Origin: UBA7703 sp963667195
GTDB taxonomy: Bacteria; Bacillota; Clostridia; Christensenellales; CAG-138
Length of the DNA: 64,000 bases
Assembly: GCA_963667195.1 (NCBI GenBank)
Contig: OY762962.1
Location: 2,542,001 to 2,606,000, forward strand
Direction: 5' to 3'
A program made the position numbers and the translations under genes. The notes under the pieces are model-generated. The model saw nothing but the letters and a program-made list of their open reading frames with translations. It searched no databases and was not told the DNA's origin. The number at the start of each line of letters is the position of its first letter. Position 1 is the stretch's first letter. Below, piece after piece: positions 1-10,078 of this stretch.

Positions 1-579
1 GCCGTTCTATCAGCGGCGGCACGACAGATTCGGGCGCTGCTGGCAAATGCGGACGTGAGCATGTGCAAAGCGTGCGAGAATCGCGACAGGCTCTATTTCA
101 CGCTGCGGCGCGGGGCAGGGCAGTACGATGATTCAATTGTTGTGTTCGACATGACTGAGCGCACGTACATGCTCCGGAACGGATTCAACGTGATCGACAT
201 CGCCGCCAAAAACGGCACGATGTACATGATCAATGACAGCCGGTATGTCTATCGCTGGGGCGAGGGAACAACCTATGACGGGGCTAAGATCGACGCGTAC
301 TGGCGAACGCCGGTGACGGATCTCTCGCAGAAATCAATCACGAAGAAGCTTCAGACGCTGTATATGCGCGGGGAAGGCGATATCGTGCTGATTGATTTCA
401 TGGCGGGGAAGTCTAAGCAGGATATCAGGCAGCGAATGCCGGAGGATAATGCCAGCATTCTGAAGGTAAAGCTGGTAAACAGTGCGAAGTCCTTCGGCAT
501 GAAGATCAGCAACGAAGCGGGCGGTTTCTTCCGGCTGATGGGCGGCGTGGAAATCACCTACGAACCACAAGGAGACTGA
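1..579 (+). CDS. Tail-hub/stabilisation-like protein, C-terminal part (5' partial)
   Basis: The reading frame is open from base 1, so the start lies outside the window. The visible 192 residues align along their whole length with the C-terminal part of the 477-residue protein at 24333-25766: the order of segments resembling DRLYF, TYMLR.GF, GTMY, GE.TYDGA.IDAYW and GGVE is conserved. In that homologue, repeated short beta-strand segments suggest a beta-propeller of the P22 gp10 (tail hub/stabilisation) type. By family this closes the portal and carries tail parts. The gp10-like assignment is inferred from overall character rather than a specific motif. Confidence 0.7.
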   Translation, partial: AVLSAAARQIRALLANADVSMCKACENRDRLYFTLRRGAGQYDDSIVVFDMTERTYMLRNGFNVIDIAAKNGTMYMINDSRYVYRWGEGTTYDGAKIDAYWRTPVTDLSQKSITKKLQTLYMRGEGDIVLIDFMAGKSKQDIRQRMPEDNASILKVKLVNSAKSFGMKISNEAGGFFRLMGGVEITYEPQGD

Positions 580-580
580 T

Positions 581-769
581 ATGGCATATGATCTGAGCTC
601 ACCTTTTCCGGTACAGCTGCCGCGGAGAATGACGCCGGACGATACACCGGAGGATTACGACACAATGATCACGCAGAACACGGACAACATCAACCAAAAT
701 TTTACGGAGCACAACAACGCGATTCAGGATATTTTCTTGCGTTTGAAGGCTCTGGAGGAGGGAAAGTAA
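581..769 (+). CDS. Small conserved phage virion-cluster protein (62 aa)
   Basis: Function not recognised. It begins one base after the hub stop codon, behind AAGGAG. It has exactly the same length (62 residues) and position as the protein at 25786-25974: both start MAY, have a FPV segment near residues 10-14 and a Q-N-x-N-N/L-NQN segment in the middle, followed by a predicted helix or coiled coil. Conservation in two related phage clusters, always between the hub gene and the helical protein, makes it a real gene, probably a small structural or assembly protein. Confidence 0.75.
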   Translation: MAYDLSSPFPVQLPRRMTPDDTPEDYDTMITQNTDNINQNFTEHNNAIQDIFLRLKALEEGK

Positions 770-1459
770 ATGGAACAGGCGGCATCCTCGATCAGCATTC
801 CTGCTGATCTTACCGCGCTATACGAGCAGCTGAAAGCCATGCTGCTGCCGGACGCGGCAAAAATCGATTACACACCGCGCTCACGTGGGGAGCTGCGCGC
901 GCAGCTTGAAGCAACGCTTATGCCGAACTATCAGGCGGCGGTGAAAGAACGACAGAACAACACCCAGCGCACCAACGCGAGCATCGATGCGGATGCAGCT
1001 GCGCGCGGGATCGGCGCGTCTACATGGGGCAGCGACGTCAAGAACCGCAACTACGGATCGGAAGCGAAGGACATCGCGTCCATGCGCGGGGAGTACAACT
1101 CCACGCTTGCGAACAACCTCAACTCGCTGATGAGCGAGCAGGAGTCCCGCAAGCTGTCGGCCGATCAGTACAACAAATCATCGGAAGCGTCCGCGCTTTC
1201 CAACGCGCTCAGCATGGCGCTGGGCAACTATGACAAGTGGGCTGCGCCTACCGCTGGAGATGGATCAACGACGTCTGATTCGACAAAGGAGAAGACGTTC
1301 AAGGATTATCTCTCGGAACTCACCTCGAAGAACCCGTACGCTTACACAACGGCGTATGATGCACAGGCGGTCAATTCCCAGCAGGATCGCAGTGCAGATG
1401 TTATTCGAAAATACCGTACCGATAAATACGGCAACGCAAGCCAGATTCTAAGGAACTAA
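770..1459 (+). CDS. Helical phage structural-cluster protein (229 aa)
   Basis: Function unknown. The protein is mostly alpha-helical with many Ala, Asn and Gln residues. Residues about 45-140 align with the protein at 25996-26778, sharing the N..ASIDADA.ARG.GAST motif, the DVKNR segment and a long helical Gln/Asn/Ala stretch; the C-terminal ends diverge. It starts directly after the preceding stop codon, so translation is probably coupled. Its place between the tail-hub gene and the giant protein suggests an internal or ejected virion protein, or a chaperone for one. This is inference from context. Confidence 0.7.
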   Translation: MEQAASSISIPADLTALYEQLKAMLLPDAAKIDYTPRSRGELRAQLEATLMPNYQAAVKERQNNTQRTNASIDADAAARGIGASTWGSDVKNRNYGSEAKDIASMRGEYNSTLANNLNSLMSEQESRKLSADQYNKSSEASALSNALSMALGNYDKWAAPTAGDGSTTSDSTKEKTFKDYLSELTSKNPYAYTTAYDAQAVNSQQDRSADVIRKYRTDKYGNASQILRN

Positions 1460-1481
1460 TCCAGAGCGAGGAGCCGAAAAC

Positions 1482-4400
1482 ATGAGCAGACGTAGTAAGA
1501 AAGTCAATGAGACGCCAGTATCATCCTATGGTCCGGATTTCAACCCGGCAGTTGTTGATCGCAAGAAAAGCACCGGTGTTTATGTCAACGGTGTAAAAGT
1601 GACATCAAACATTGATGATCAAGCGAAGTACGATGCGCGTGGATCTTCGGCTCCAGTAACTCAACAACCGAAGCTGGCGACCATTGATACCCCTACGAAA
1701 AAGGACGATGGTATTTCCGGATTTTTCAAAAACGTATTTGGAGGCGCTACGCCTGCGGCGAAGAAAACGTCTGCTCCTACGCCTGCGCAGACTCAAGCCA
1801 TAACCAGCGCGGGGAACTTTGGCGCGCAGAAGATCGCAACTGCGAACGATGTTGTTCGTAGTATTTTCGGAAAGATTTACACGGATAAGCAAGCGGCGGC
1901 GAATCCTTCGGCGCAAGCGGCCGCAACGAATGCCACACTCAAGACTGCAAAAGAAGGGATAGGAGTTGGGGTAGCCCCATCTCTAAACGTTCCGACTCAA
2001 GCGGAAAACGACGCGGCAAAGCTTGCAACGTATTTGGCACTGAAGAACCAAGCTGACTTCGCGCAAAACACAGCAGCCGGCGACGGAAATATCGGAAGGA
2101 CATACCTCGGCCCGCGTTACCGCTATATCAACGATCTGCAGGGAGTCCGAGAAGGGGTGACCCGCACGGGCGGTAACGCTTTTGATCTTGTTGTCAATGC
2201 AATGTCGGGCCCGGATGTTGCGCTTGCTCGGCAGGGCATGGGGCAGGTGTATGCAAACCAATACAGGCTCTATGACCAAATGAACCAGGACGAAATCAAC
2301 GTCTTAAACTACATGGTTAAGACGCGCGGCGAACGAGAAGCCGAGCAATATCTCAAGCTACTCGAACCGACGTTGACCCAGCGGCAAGCTGATGAGGAAA
2401 AACAACTATCAAAAACGCTTTCTGACACACCAGTCATCGGAAGTATTGCGAGCGTCCCGCTTAACGCTGCATCCGCTATGGAGGGTGGAATCACCATGCT
2501 TGCCGGACTCGGCGGGATGGATCTGTCTCAAAACGATGCGTTTCGCGGTGCAACGCGGATTGCGTCTGACATCCGGAGCAATATCACAGGGAAGATGACT
2601 CCTGTCGGGTCCTTTTTTTATCAGACAGGAATGAGCATGCTTGACACGGCGTTCCGACTCCCGTTTGGGAACGGCGGACTTGCTATCGCGGGTATGAGCT
2701 CAGCCGCTCAAACGGCGCAGCAATCGATTGAGGATGGCGCGTCAACAGAACAGACGCTTTGGCTCGCCGGAATCTCTGGATCGCTGGAAATCGTTACTGA
2801 AAAGCTTAGCCTCGACAACCTGATTCATGCAAAAGCAGCAGGGAATTTGACGGGCGTGATAAAAGCCGCGCTGACTCAAGGTGGGATCGAAGCATCGGAA
2901 GAAACAGCTTCTGCGCTTGGGAACCTCACGGCTGACATTCTGATCCGAAAGGGTGATTCCCAGTGGAATCAGGAAGTTGATTCGTATATGCGCGCTGGGT
3001 TGTCTCGCGAAGAGGCAAACAAGAAGACGCTCATTGACCAATCGTGGCAGGTTGCTTCGCAGGCGGCTGGCGGGTTTATGTCCGGTATTTTCTTCGGCTC
3101 AGGCGGGCAGATCATGAGCAGTTACGAAACCGGGCAGCAGCAGGGCGCGAAGGGATTGCAAGCCGTTGGGAAGGGCATGAAGACCGTAGCGGCGTATGAT
3201 GCCGCAGTGGAAGCATACAAGCAAGCCATGAAGCAAACACCGCGTTACTCGGCGGAAGAGAGAATCTCTATCGCGCGAGATCTCGAAGCGAGCGGGCTTT
3301 CTTCTGCAAATAAAGATGGCATTGCAAATTTGATCGACAAGTTCGCCATGCAGCCAGATGGGTGGATCACCGAGCGCGGTCAGGAGCTCACGGAGCAGGC
3401 GATTCAGGTCACGCGGAAGGCGGCGGAAAAAGGCTACGTCGCAGAAGCGCAGCTGCAGGCAAAACAAACGCGCGCGCTTGAGCGCCTGAACACAATGTTT
3501 TCGGACATCCAGGCATCGTATAAGGCAACGGAAGACGCGCTCAATCGTGGAGACCTTGCAGCGCACACGAAAGCGGTAGAAGCCACCACAGCAGCAATCG
3601 CGAAGTATCAGAGCGCGTACAACACCGAACAGGCGGACTTGAAGGCGCAGAAGATCCAGCGGGAATCGGAGCAGCGCGCGGCAGCCGAATCGATTTCGTC
3701 TGCATCACGCAAACTGCAGGCACAGCTGCCGGCAGAGATGGAACACCATGTTCAGATCGCAGAGCAGATCGAAGCGCAGGCCGCGCCCGCCAAGGCGAGC
3801 GTAAGCCCCGTAGCGCAACCGCAAGCTGCGTCAATGGAATCTATGCCTGCCGCCGATTTAACCACGCAGGCCGCAGCGCCTTCAGCGCAGGCTGCAAGCG
3901 GGAAGCAATCCGCGGCGGAAGCTGCAATGGTAGACACTGCCAACTCGCTCTCAACAACTGAGGACCCGGAAACGTGGAACCAGCAAATGTCGCGATACGA
4001 TCCGAAGTACGTGCGGTACAACGGGATCAACGACTGGATCGAGCAAACCAGTGACCCGGCATTCTCGATGCTTGCGGCGTTGACTGTGGATGGTAAAACG
4101 CTATTGGTGCCATCCAACTACAATACGCAGCTCGGTGGAAGAGATGTTTCGACAGTCTTCGATATCGAAGAACCGCAGGACGGAGAAGTGGCACGCGCTT
4201 ACCGCATTGACAAAGCGGCTGAGGTTGAGCCGTATGGAAATTACTATCGACTGGTATCTAAAGGCAAAATCTCATTATTGACAGCACAGCCCGTAACTGG
4301 TAATGTGAGTGCAACGGGAAAAACCGCACAAACAAAGCCCGCGCCGGGCACGTTCAACCTTGTCGGCAGCGTGATGCAAAAGGCGACTGGCGCGCCGGCA

Positions 4401-7400
4401 AACAATCAGCAATCAGCCAAGACGCGGGGGAATCCCGACGTCAACGTCATGAAATACGTGCTAAACGGAGGTAAGCCGAATGGAGAGCAAGGAAGAAACG
4501 CGGCTCTGGCCGAACAAACCATATCTGGACTTCAGCAAAGCGGTACCGGAGACGGATCCGGAGATGTTAGCGCTCAACGCGCGGATGCGCAAGCGTCTGG
4601 ACGAAATTTCGGAAGCGCAGGACGTGATGGATCGAATCGATCGGATGCGCGCGGAGGGCAAGTATCCACCGGCGCCGTCTGGAACGAAACAAACCTCCAA
4701 GACCTGACGAAGGCCGCGGCGTCCATCAATGCTGAGCTGACGCGCGCAGGCATCGCACCGCTGGAGGAAGGCGACTTGGTACCCGTGGAAACACTGGATC
4801 AGGAAAGCGCATACTGGTTAAAACGCATGGAGAGCCTATCCGGAAGGAAGGCTCTTGTTTATGCGTCAAAATCAGGCAGGACGGACGTCAAGAACGGCTT
4901 TGCCAACAACGGGCGCGAGCATGTGCGCTATCAGCAGGGCAGGATCATGGCGTTCCACTTCGCGCATGAAATCGCGGAGAACAGCACGCGCATTCGCGCG
5001 GCCGGAGACAAAGTGCTCAAGTCCATCGGCGATGATTCGTTCAAAAACTATCTGCGCATCAAGGGCGCGGAGGGCGCGGACGCGGAAACGCAGAAGGCTC
5101 TGCGCAAGGAATTCGTTTGCGACGCCTATGGCGCGGTGATGTTCAACACCATTGCAGAAGCAAGGTTAAACTCACAGCTGGGGATCAGCGACGAAGACTT
5201 CAAAGAGTTCGCCAATGCCTTCGCTGACCACCTTGCAGCCCCGGCGATCTCGGAAGAGGCGCTGGACAAAGAAACGCGCTCGAACCTGCGCGGGAGCGCG
5301 TACTCGAGCACGGATGTGGTGGACAGCAAACCAAACGCACTTGATGATGCCTACCTTGATGCGCTGAGAACAGGCAATATGAACCGCGCACAATTGCTTG
5401 TAGATGAAGCGGCTGAAGAAGCTGGATTCATGCCTCTGTATCACGGAACGACAAAAGATGGTTATGCAAAGATTCTTCAGAGTGGGAAGCTCAAGGCAAA
5501 AGGCGAATACGCTGTATATTTAACAACGTCATCCGATTTCGAGGGATATGGCGATGGGACCTTGGTAAGACTCGCGGTGCAGTCGGATCGCGTTGAGATT
5601 GATGACGAATTTCCATCAGGAAGGATTGACTATCGTGCGGAAACGGACAAATCACGGAGCGTTCAGGTGAAATCGATGGATGCCGTGACTCGAGATGACG
5701 CGGGAAAAGTTATCCCCCTGTCAAAGCGATTTGACATTAAGAACCCAGATATTCGCTTTTCTTCCACAGACGTCGCTGATCCGCAAAACGACTCATATGC
5801 CGCGGAAGCGCTCAACCTCTACCGGGATGGCGTGTCGTACGAATCCTACATGAACAGGCCGGATGCGGATTGGCGAGTGGGGAAGCAGCTCAACGGAATG
5901 TGGAACGGCTTGCGGAAGATCCGCGTCATGCAGCGCGCGCTGGATCTCTACGAGAACAAGGTGACTCCGGCGCAATACTGGGAGCAGAACAAGCTGCACT
6001 GGGGCAAGGAGGGCGACCAGGACACGCAGGTGCTCAGCCAGCTCTATGGCATGTACCTGCGCAACGACATTCCCATGGGCGGCCGTCTCGGCGAGGGCGA
6101 GGGCGGGCAGCTGGAAACGCTGCTCAAGGACATTGGCTCAGCTCGGCAGTTTCACCAGATGACGCTTACGGGAAAATCCCCGGCGCGCCTGTTTGAGGAT
6201 TTACCGTCGTATCGGAAAGGGAACACGCTGCCGAACCAGATGAAAAACTATCGTGACGGCGAGATCATGCGCGAAACCTACTTTGATTACCTCGTGAAAA
6301 ACAACGCATCGCGCGCGGCTTACATGAAGTCGTGGCACGATAAAGTGCAGGAGGCGTTCAAGGGCGGAAGCGTGCGTGAATCGAACTTGGCTCAGCTGCT
6401 CGGCGAGAAGATTGTCGACAAGGAGAACCTGAAGCAGGCGATCTACGACGGCAATCACATGCTGGTGCGCGCGATCGACGGTTGGTTTGTCTTTGAGCAT
6501 TCGGGCAAGCTGCTGGCGTTCTGCGACGGCGAAACAACGTTTTATCGCGATCCCAACGCGGACAAAATCCGAAAGGCGGCGAACAAGGCGAGCAACGTCG
6601 ATAAAACGGAATCTCAGAAAGCACGCGAGCGGCTGAAGGAGAAGTTCACACAGGTTGATCAGAGCATAATCCGCGTCGACCGCAAGGGCAACAATGCCGT
6701 GATCTATATTCCCGGCATCCGGAACCCGGTGCAGATCCACAACGGAAAAGCACCGAACGCGCAGATTGCGATTCGCACAGCGGACGCGTTGACCAACTAT
6801 TATGCGCAAGCGTGGCAGGATCAATCCCGCGTCCTGGTCGAAAATGGGTACGCGCCGGCGAAGTTCATTCCAGATTATTTCCCGCATCTATGGCAGGAAG
6901 AGTCCGGCTTAAACGGTGTGATTGAAGCGTTTGTCGGCTACGAGCCGCCAACACAGATTGCGGGACTCACAGGCGGGTTCAAGCCGGGGAAACCCTGGGC
7001 GGCGCACCTGCAGGAACGCACCGGCCCGCTGACGGAGTTCGACGCGATTCGCGGATTCAACCAGTATGTGCAGAAGGCAGGGGACGTGATCTTCATGACG
7101 CCCGCCGTTCAGCGTCTGCGGCAACTGGAAAGCTACCTCCGCGTCAACGCCGGGGAGAAGTACGACGCGACCGCGCACAGCACATTCGTGGAGTGGCTGC
7201 GGAAGTATACCAATGCCATAGCGAACAAGAAGGCAGAGCTGGATCGCAGCGCGGAGAGCCTCTTCGGGCACGAAGCGTTTTCTATCAGCCGGGCGGCAAC
7301 CACGCTGATCTCGCGATCGGCGGTGCAGGGCAGTCTGAGCAGCGCACTTTCACAGACGATCTCCTATATCGCCGCACTTCCTACGCTCAATGCGAAAAGC

Positions 7401-8864
7401 GCGGTAAAGGGAACGTGGCAGGCAATCGGGCAATCTATGCTGGCGATGGCTGACAGCAAGCATTACGACAAGTTCGAGGAAAAGGTGCCGTTCCTACAGG
7501 CGCGCTTCGGTGCGTATGAAGAGATTCTGACAAAGGGCATCCAAAAAGCGGACAAAGCGTACAATGGAACGCTCAGCTGGCTATTCACGGCAATGGATCG
7601 ATTCGCAACGGAAGCAGTTGCCCGGGCAAAGTTCGACGAACTGCGTTCAAAGGGAAGAACGGAGGAAGAAGCCGGGAGAGAAACCAGCGCCTACTGCGTG
7701 AAGCTTTTCGCCGACCGCAGCAAGGGCATGGCGCCGGTGCTTCTGAACAACAAGGTACTAAAGCCGTTCCTGCAGTTCCAGTTGGAAGTGGAAAACCAGA
7801 TGCATCACTTCCGCGATATCAAGCGGCAGAGCACTGCGGAAGCATACGACCTGCTGACAAATCCGCAAATGGCTGAAAAGCGTGCCCGGCAGGGAATCAC
7901 CGAAGACATGGTCAATCAAATGCTTGGGAACGAACCGCTTTCGCTCGAAGCGACGAAACTCCAGCGCAAAATCATGGCATCCGGAAACGCGAAGAAGTGG
8001 ATCCGGATGCTCATGTATCTCGTATATCTCTCACTTTGGGGCGAGTTCACGCGCGCGACCATGGGGCGCGACCAGACGTGGAACCCTTATGGCATGACGA
8101 AGGACTTTATCCAGGACGTGAAGAGTGACGGATTTCCGGCCGCGATGGTAAACCTCGGCGCGAACGCGATCGAGCAACTGCCATATGCTTCTTTCGCAAC
8201 GGGCGGACGTGTACCGATCGGCGCAGGGATCGACAAGTTTGCGACGGTGGCACAGGACGTTTACAGCGGAATAAGTGAAGGCGACTGGCAGGGACTCGGC
8301 CGACATGCACTGATGGCGGGCGCCGCGGTCACGCCGGCAGGCGGTCAGCTGCGGAAGATCGGAACTGGAATCGAGTCGCAAATCAAGCAGGGTTATTATA
8401 CCGACAAAGGGGAGCTGCGATACCCGGTTACCTCAAAGGACTACGTGAAGTCGATCCTCTTCGGACCGTCCGCGGCAGCTCCGGAAGGGTACGATTGGAA
8501 CGACACGCTCACTGCGTCAAAAACAGACGCCTATAAGAGCATGATTGCTGAGGGCGTGGATCCAATCGCGGCTTACACTATGCTGCTCCACAGCGGAACA
8601 ACCAATGCGGAAAAAGGCCTGGCAATTCTAACCTCGGACAGCAATGGCGACGGGAAGCCAGATTTTCAGGGAAAAGACGTGAATCTCGTAGCGTCAATTC
8701 TCGGAATCAAGTACGACAGTAAGAAGGACGGGTCATTCCAGAACTGGACGAAGAAAGCCGCCGAAGATTACATCGAGAAGGCAGAGAAAGATGGCGTAAC
8801 TCCGGACGAAAAAAAGAAGATCGACAGCATCAAGCGGATGATGCAACTCATGCTGGGAAACTAA
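1482..8864 (+). CDS. Giant polyvalent phage protein (2460 aa), probable ejected virion protein
   Basis: One uninterrupted 7.4-kb gene. Regions seen: a low-complexity Ala/Gln/Pro N-terminus; Gly/Ala-rich hydrophobic stretches near residues 310-430 and 525-545; a long charged helical region (about 560-800); a HEIAE segment (H1162-E1163) resembling a zincin helix but lacking the second metal-binding His; an LYHGT...VYLT block (H1321, Y1346) resembling an ADP-ribosyltransferase-like fold; repeated SSTDV linkers; a long C-terminal region typical of large polyvalent (LPD) phage proteins, with a hydrophobic segment near 2175; and an EF-hand-like DSNGDGKPDF at about 2385. Such proteins are thought to be injected with the genome. 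The catalytic assignments are tentative. Confidence 0.8.
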   Translation: MSRRSKKVNETPVSSYGPDFNPAVVDRKKSTGVYVNGVKVTSNIDDQAKYDARGSSAPVTQQPKLATIDTPTKKDDGISGFFKNVFGGATPAAKKTSAPTPAQTQAITSAGNFGAQKIATANDVVRSIFGKIYTDKQAAANPSAQAAATNATLKTAKEGIGVGVAPSLNVPTQAENDAAKLATYLALKNQADFAQNTAAGDGNIGRTYLGPRYRYINDLQGVREGVTRTGGNAFDLVVNAMSGPDVALARQGMGQVYANQYRLYDQMNQDEINVLNYMVKTRGEREAEQYLKLLEPTLTQRQADEEKQLSKTLSDTPVIGSIASVPLNAASAMEGGITMLAGLGGMDLSQNDAFRGATRIASDIRSNITGKMTPVGSFFYQTGMSMLDTAFRLPFGNGGLAIAGMSSAAQTAQQSIEDGASTEQTLWLAGISGSLEIVTEKLSLDNLIHAKAAGNLTGVIKAALTQGGIEASEETASALGNLTADILIRKGDSQWNQEVDSYMRAGLSREEANKKTLIDQSWQVASQAAGGFMSGIFFGSGGQIMSSYETGQQQGAKGLQAVGKGMKTVAAYDAAVEAYKQAMKQTPRYSAEERISIARDLEASGLSSANKDGIANLIDKFAMQPDGWITERGQELTEQAIQVTRKAAEKGYVAEAQLQAKQTRALERLNTMFSDIQASYKATEDALNRGDLAAHTKAVEATTAAIAKYQSAYNTEQADLKAQKIQRESEQRAAAESISSASRKLQAQLPAEMEHHVQIAEQIEAQAAPAKASVSPVAQPQAASMESMPAADLTTQAAAPSAQAASGKQSAAEAAMVDTANSLSTTEDPETWNQQMSRYDPKYVRYNGINDWIEQTSDPAFSMLAALTVDGKTLLVPSNYNTQLGGRDVSTVFDIEEPQDGEVARAYRIDKAAEVEPYGNYYRLVSKGKISLLTAQPVTGNVSATGKTAQTKPAPGTFNLVGSVMQKATGAPANNQQSAKTRGNPDVNVMKYVLNGGKPNGEQGRNAALAEQTISGLQQSGTGDGSGDVSAQRADAQASGRNFGSAGRDGSNRSDARGGQVSTGAVWNETNLQDLTKAAASINAELTRAGIAPLEEGDLVPVETLDQESAYWLKRMESLSGRKALVYASKSGRTDVKNGFANNGREHVRYQQGRIMAFHFAHEIAENSTRIRAAGDKVLKSIGDDSFKNYLRIKGAEGADAETQKALRKEFVCDAYGAVMFNTIAEARLNSQLGISDEDFKEFANAFADHLAAPAISEEALDKETRSNLRGSAYSSTDVVDSKPNALDDAYLDALRTGNMNRAQLLVDEAAEEAGFMPLYHGTTKDGYAKILQSGKLKAKGEYAVYLTTSSDFEGYGDGTLVRLAVQSDRVEIDDEFPSGRIDYRAETDKSRSVQVKSMDAVTRDDAGKVIPLSKRFDIKNPDIRFSSTDVADPQNDSYAAEALNLYRDGVSYESYMNRPDADWRVGKQLNGMWNGLRKIRVMQRALDLYENKVTPAQYWEQNKLHWGKEGDQDTQVLSQLYGMYLRNDIPMGGRLGEGEGGQLETLLKDIGSARQFHQMTLTGKSPARLFEDLPSYRKGNTLPNQMKNYRDGEIMRETYFDYLVKNNASRAAYMKSWHDKVQEAFKGGSVRESNLAQLLGEKIVDKENLKQAIYDGNHMLVRAIDGWFVFEHSGKLLAFCDGETTFYRDPNADKIRKAANKASNVDKTESQKARERLKEKFTQVDQSIIRVDRKGNNAVIYIPGIRNPVQIHNGKAPNAQIAIRTADALTNYYAQAWQDQSRVLVENGYAPAKFIPDYFPHLWQEESGLNGVIEAFVGYEPPTQIAGLTGGFKPGKPWAAHLQERTGPLTEFDAIRGFNQYVQKAGDVIFMTPAVQRLRQLESYLRVNAGEKYDATAHSTFVEWLRKYTNAIANKKAELDRSAESLFGHEAFSISRAATTLISRSAVQGSLSSALSQTISYIAALPTLNAKSAVKGTWQAIGQSMLAMADSKHYDKFEEKVPFLQARFGAYEEILTKGIQKADKAYNGTLSWLFTAMDRFATEAVARAKFDELRSKGRTEEEAGRETSAYCVKLFADRSKGMAPVLLNNKVLKPFLQFQLEVENQMHHFRDIKRQSTAEAYDLLTNPQMAEKRARQGITEDMVNQMLGNEPLSLEATKLQRKIMASGNAKKWIRMLMYLVYLSLWGEFTRATMGRDQTWNPYGMTKDFIQDVKSDGFPAAMVNLGANAIEQLPYASFATGGRVPIGAGIDKFATVAQDVYSGISEGDWQGLGRHALMAGAAVTPAGGQLRKIGTGIESQIKQGYYTDKGELRYPVTSKDYVKSILFGPSAAAPEGYDWNDTLTASKTDAYKSMIAEGVDPIAAYTMLLHSGTTNAEKGLAILTSDSNGDGKPDFQGKDVNLVASILGIKYDSKKDGSFQNWTKKAAEDYIEKAEKDGVTPDEKKKIDSIKRMMQLMLGN

Positions 8865-8880
8865 CAAACAAACGCGACAA

Positions 8881-8907
8881 GGGGCGCCCGTTCGGGCGCT
8901 CCTTTTT
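8881..8907 (+). terminator. Intrinsic terminator between giant gene and fibre gene
   Basis: A GC-rich hairpin (GGGCGCCCG-TT-CGGGCGCTC, with one wobble pair) is followed by TTTTT just after the giant gene. Readthrough or a new promoter would be needed for the genes downstream. Confidence 0.8.
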
Positions 8908-8924
8908 GCATGCAGGAGGCAACC

Positions 8925-10070
8925 ATGTCAGAAACATTCAAAACGCATTACGTGTCGCTGGACATGTACAAGACATCGAGCGACACCTTTGAAGTGGTTG
9001 AGGGCGACACCGCAAACCTCATCGTTATCACACTGTCCGATCGCGGGAACCCGGTCGACCTGACAGGGTGCAAAGTGCTGGTCGTGTTTGTTCGCGGCGG
9101 CGTGCCGGCGCAACAGGACACGGACGGTAACGGGGTAACGATCTCCGGAGAGCACAACAATATCATCAACGTAGATTTGTACGCTTCGAGCTATGCAAAC
9201 GGAAACAACACGGCCGAAGTTCAGGTTTGGAGCGGGGAAAACTATGAAAGGCTTGCGACGAGCGCCTGGTTCAACTTCAAAGCGCGTAGGGCAAAGATCA
9301 ACGATAATACGTTGCTTGCTGTTCCGACGTTCCCGTTGCTGTCGGGAATGCTCGCAAAGCTTTTAAATATTGTGCGCGGCGTACAGGCAAAGTGGTCAAC
9401 CACGGACTCGACGGATCCGTCGTACATCCAGGATAAACCTGTAATCGGGACGGATATTCAAGCCCCGACTAATTCGCTTCCCGTTGACTATGCACCGGTT
9501 GGAACCGATGCTGCGCCGATCTATCGCTTTGGAACTGGTCACATCAAAATGACACTTGCAACGATACTCGGGTACATTCGTGCGCAGTTGGATACCTACT
9601 TCGCGCCGTTGTCACACGCTGCTCGACATGCGTTTGGCGCGGCGGACGCGATCACGACCGATGCTTCGCCCACTGATGGTAGCAACAACCCGCTCAGGAG
9701 CGGTGGCGCTTTCACGGCACTCGCGGGGAAATCTAATTTGTCAAGCGGGATCGTTGCGCAGGCAGAGGCTCGGACGAAGCTAATTGAGAAAACCGCGAGC
9801 TGGACGTTATCCGCGGCGGACATCGAGTGCGTCCTCGTTTGCAACAGCTCTTCCGCAATCACGGTCACGATTCCGCTGGACTCCGCATATAACGCGCCCG
9901 TGGGTACCTGTTTCAGCTTCATTCGCTGGGGCACCGGTACGCTCACCTTTGTAAAAGATGCAAGCGCGAACTGGATTCCACTGAACAGCGTGACCGCTGT
10001 ATCAGTTCAGGGCGGCGCTGCAACTCTCATCAAGATCGCGGCGAATGTGTGGTGGCTGTCGTGCAACTGA
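8925..10070 (+). CDS. BppU-like baseplate/receptor-binding protein (381 aa)
   Basis: The start at 8925 is chosen because it sits 7 bases after AGGAGG; an in-frame ATG at 8910 has no site. Residues 1-135 have the beta-rich pattern of the BppU N-terminal domain (phage baseplate upper protein; D.FEVVEGDTA..I, DLTG, F..R.A, then a hydrophobic helix). A linker containing W.TTDSTDPSYIQDKP and then a fibre-like C-terminal region follow. By family it anchors receptor-binding proteins to the tail. No counterpart exists in the cluster at 18.3-26.8 kb. Confidence 0.75.
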   Translation: MSETFKTHYVSLDMYKTSSDTFEVVEGDTANLIVITLSDRGNPVDLTGCKVLVVFVRGGVPAQQDTDGNGVTISGEHNNIINVDLYASSYANGNNTAEVQVWSGENYERLATSAWFNFKARRAKINDNTLLAVPTFPLLSGMLAKLLNIVRGVQAKWSTTDSTDPSYIQDKPVIGTDIQAPTNSLPVDYAPVGTDAAPIYRFGTGHIKMTLATILGYIRAQLDTYFAPLSHAARHAFGAADAITTDASPTDGSNNPLRSGGAFTALAGKSNLSSGIVAQAEARTKLIEKTASWTLSAADIECVLVCNSSSAITVTIPLDSAYNAPVGTCFSFIRWGTGTLTFVKDASANWIPLNSVTAVSVQGGAATLIKIAANVWWLSCN

Positions 10071-10078
10071 TACGGAAA

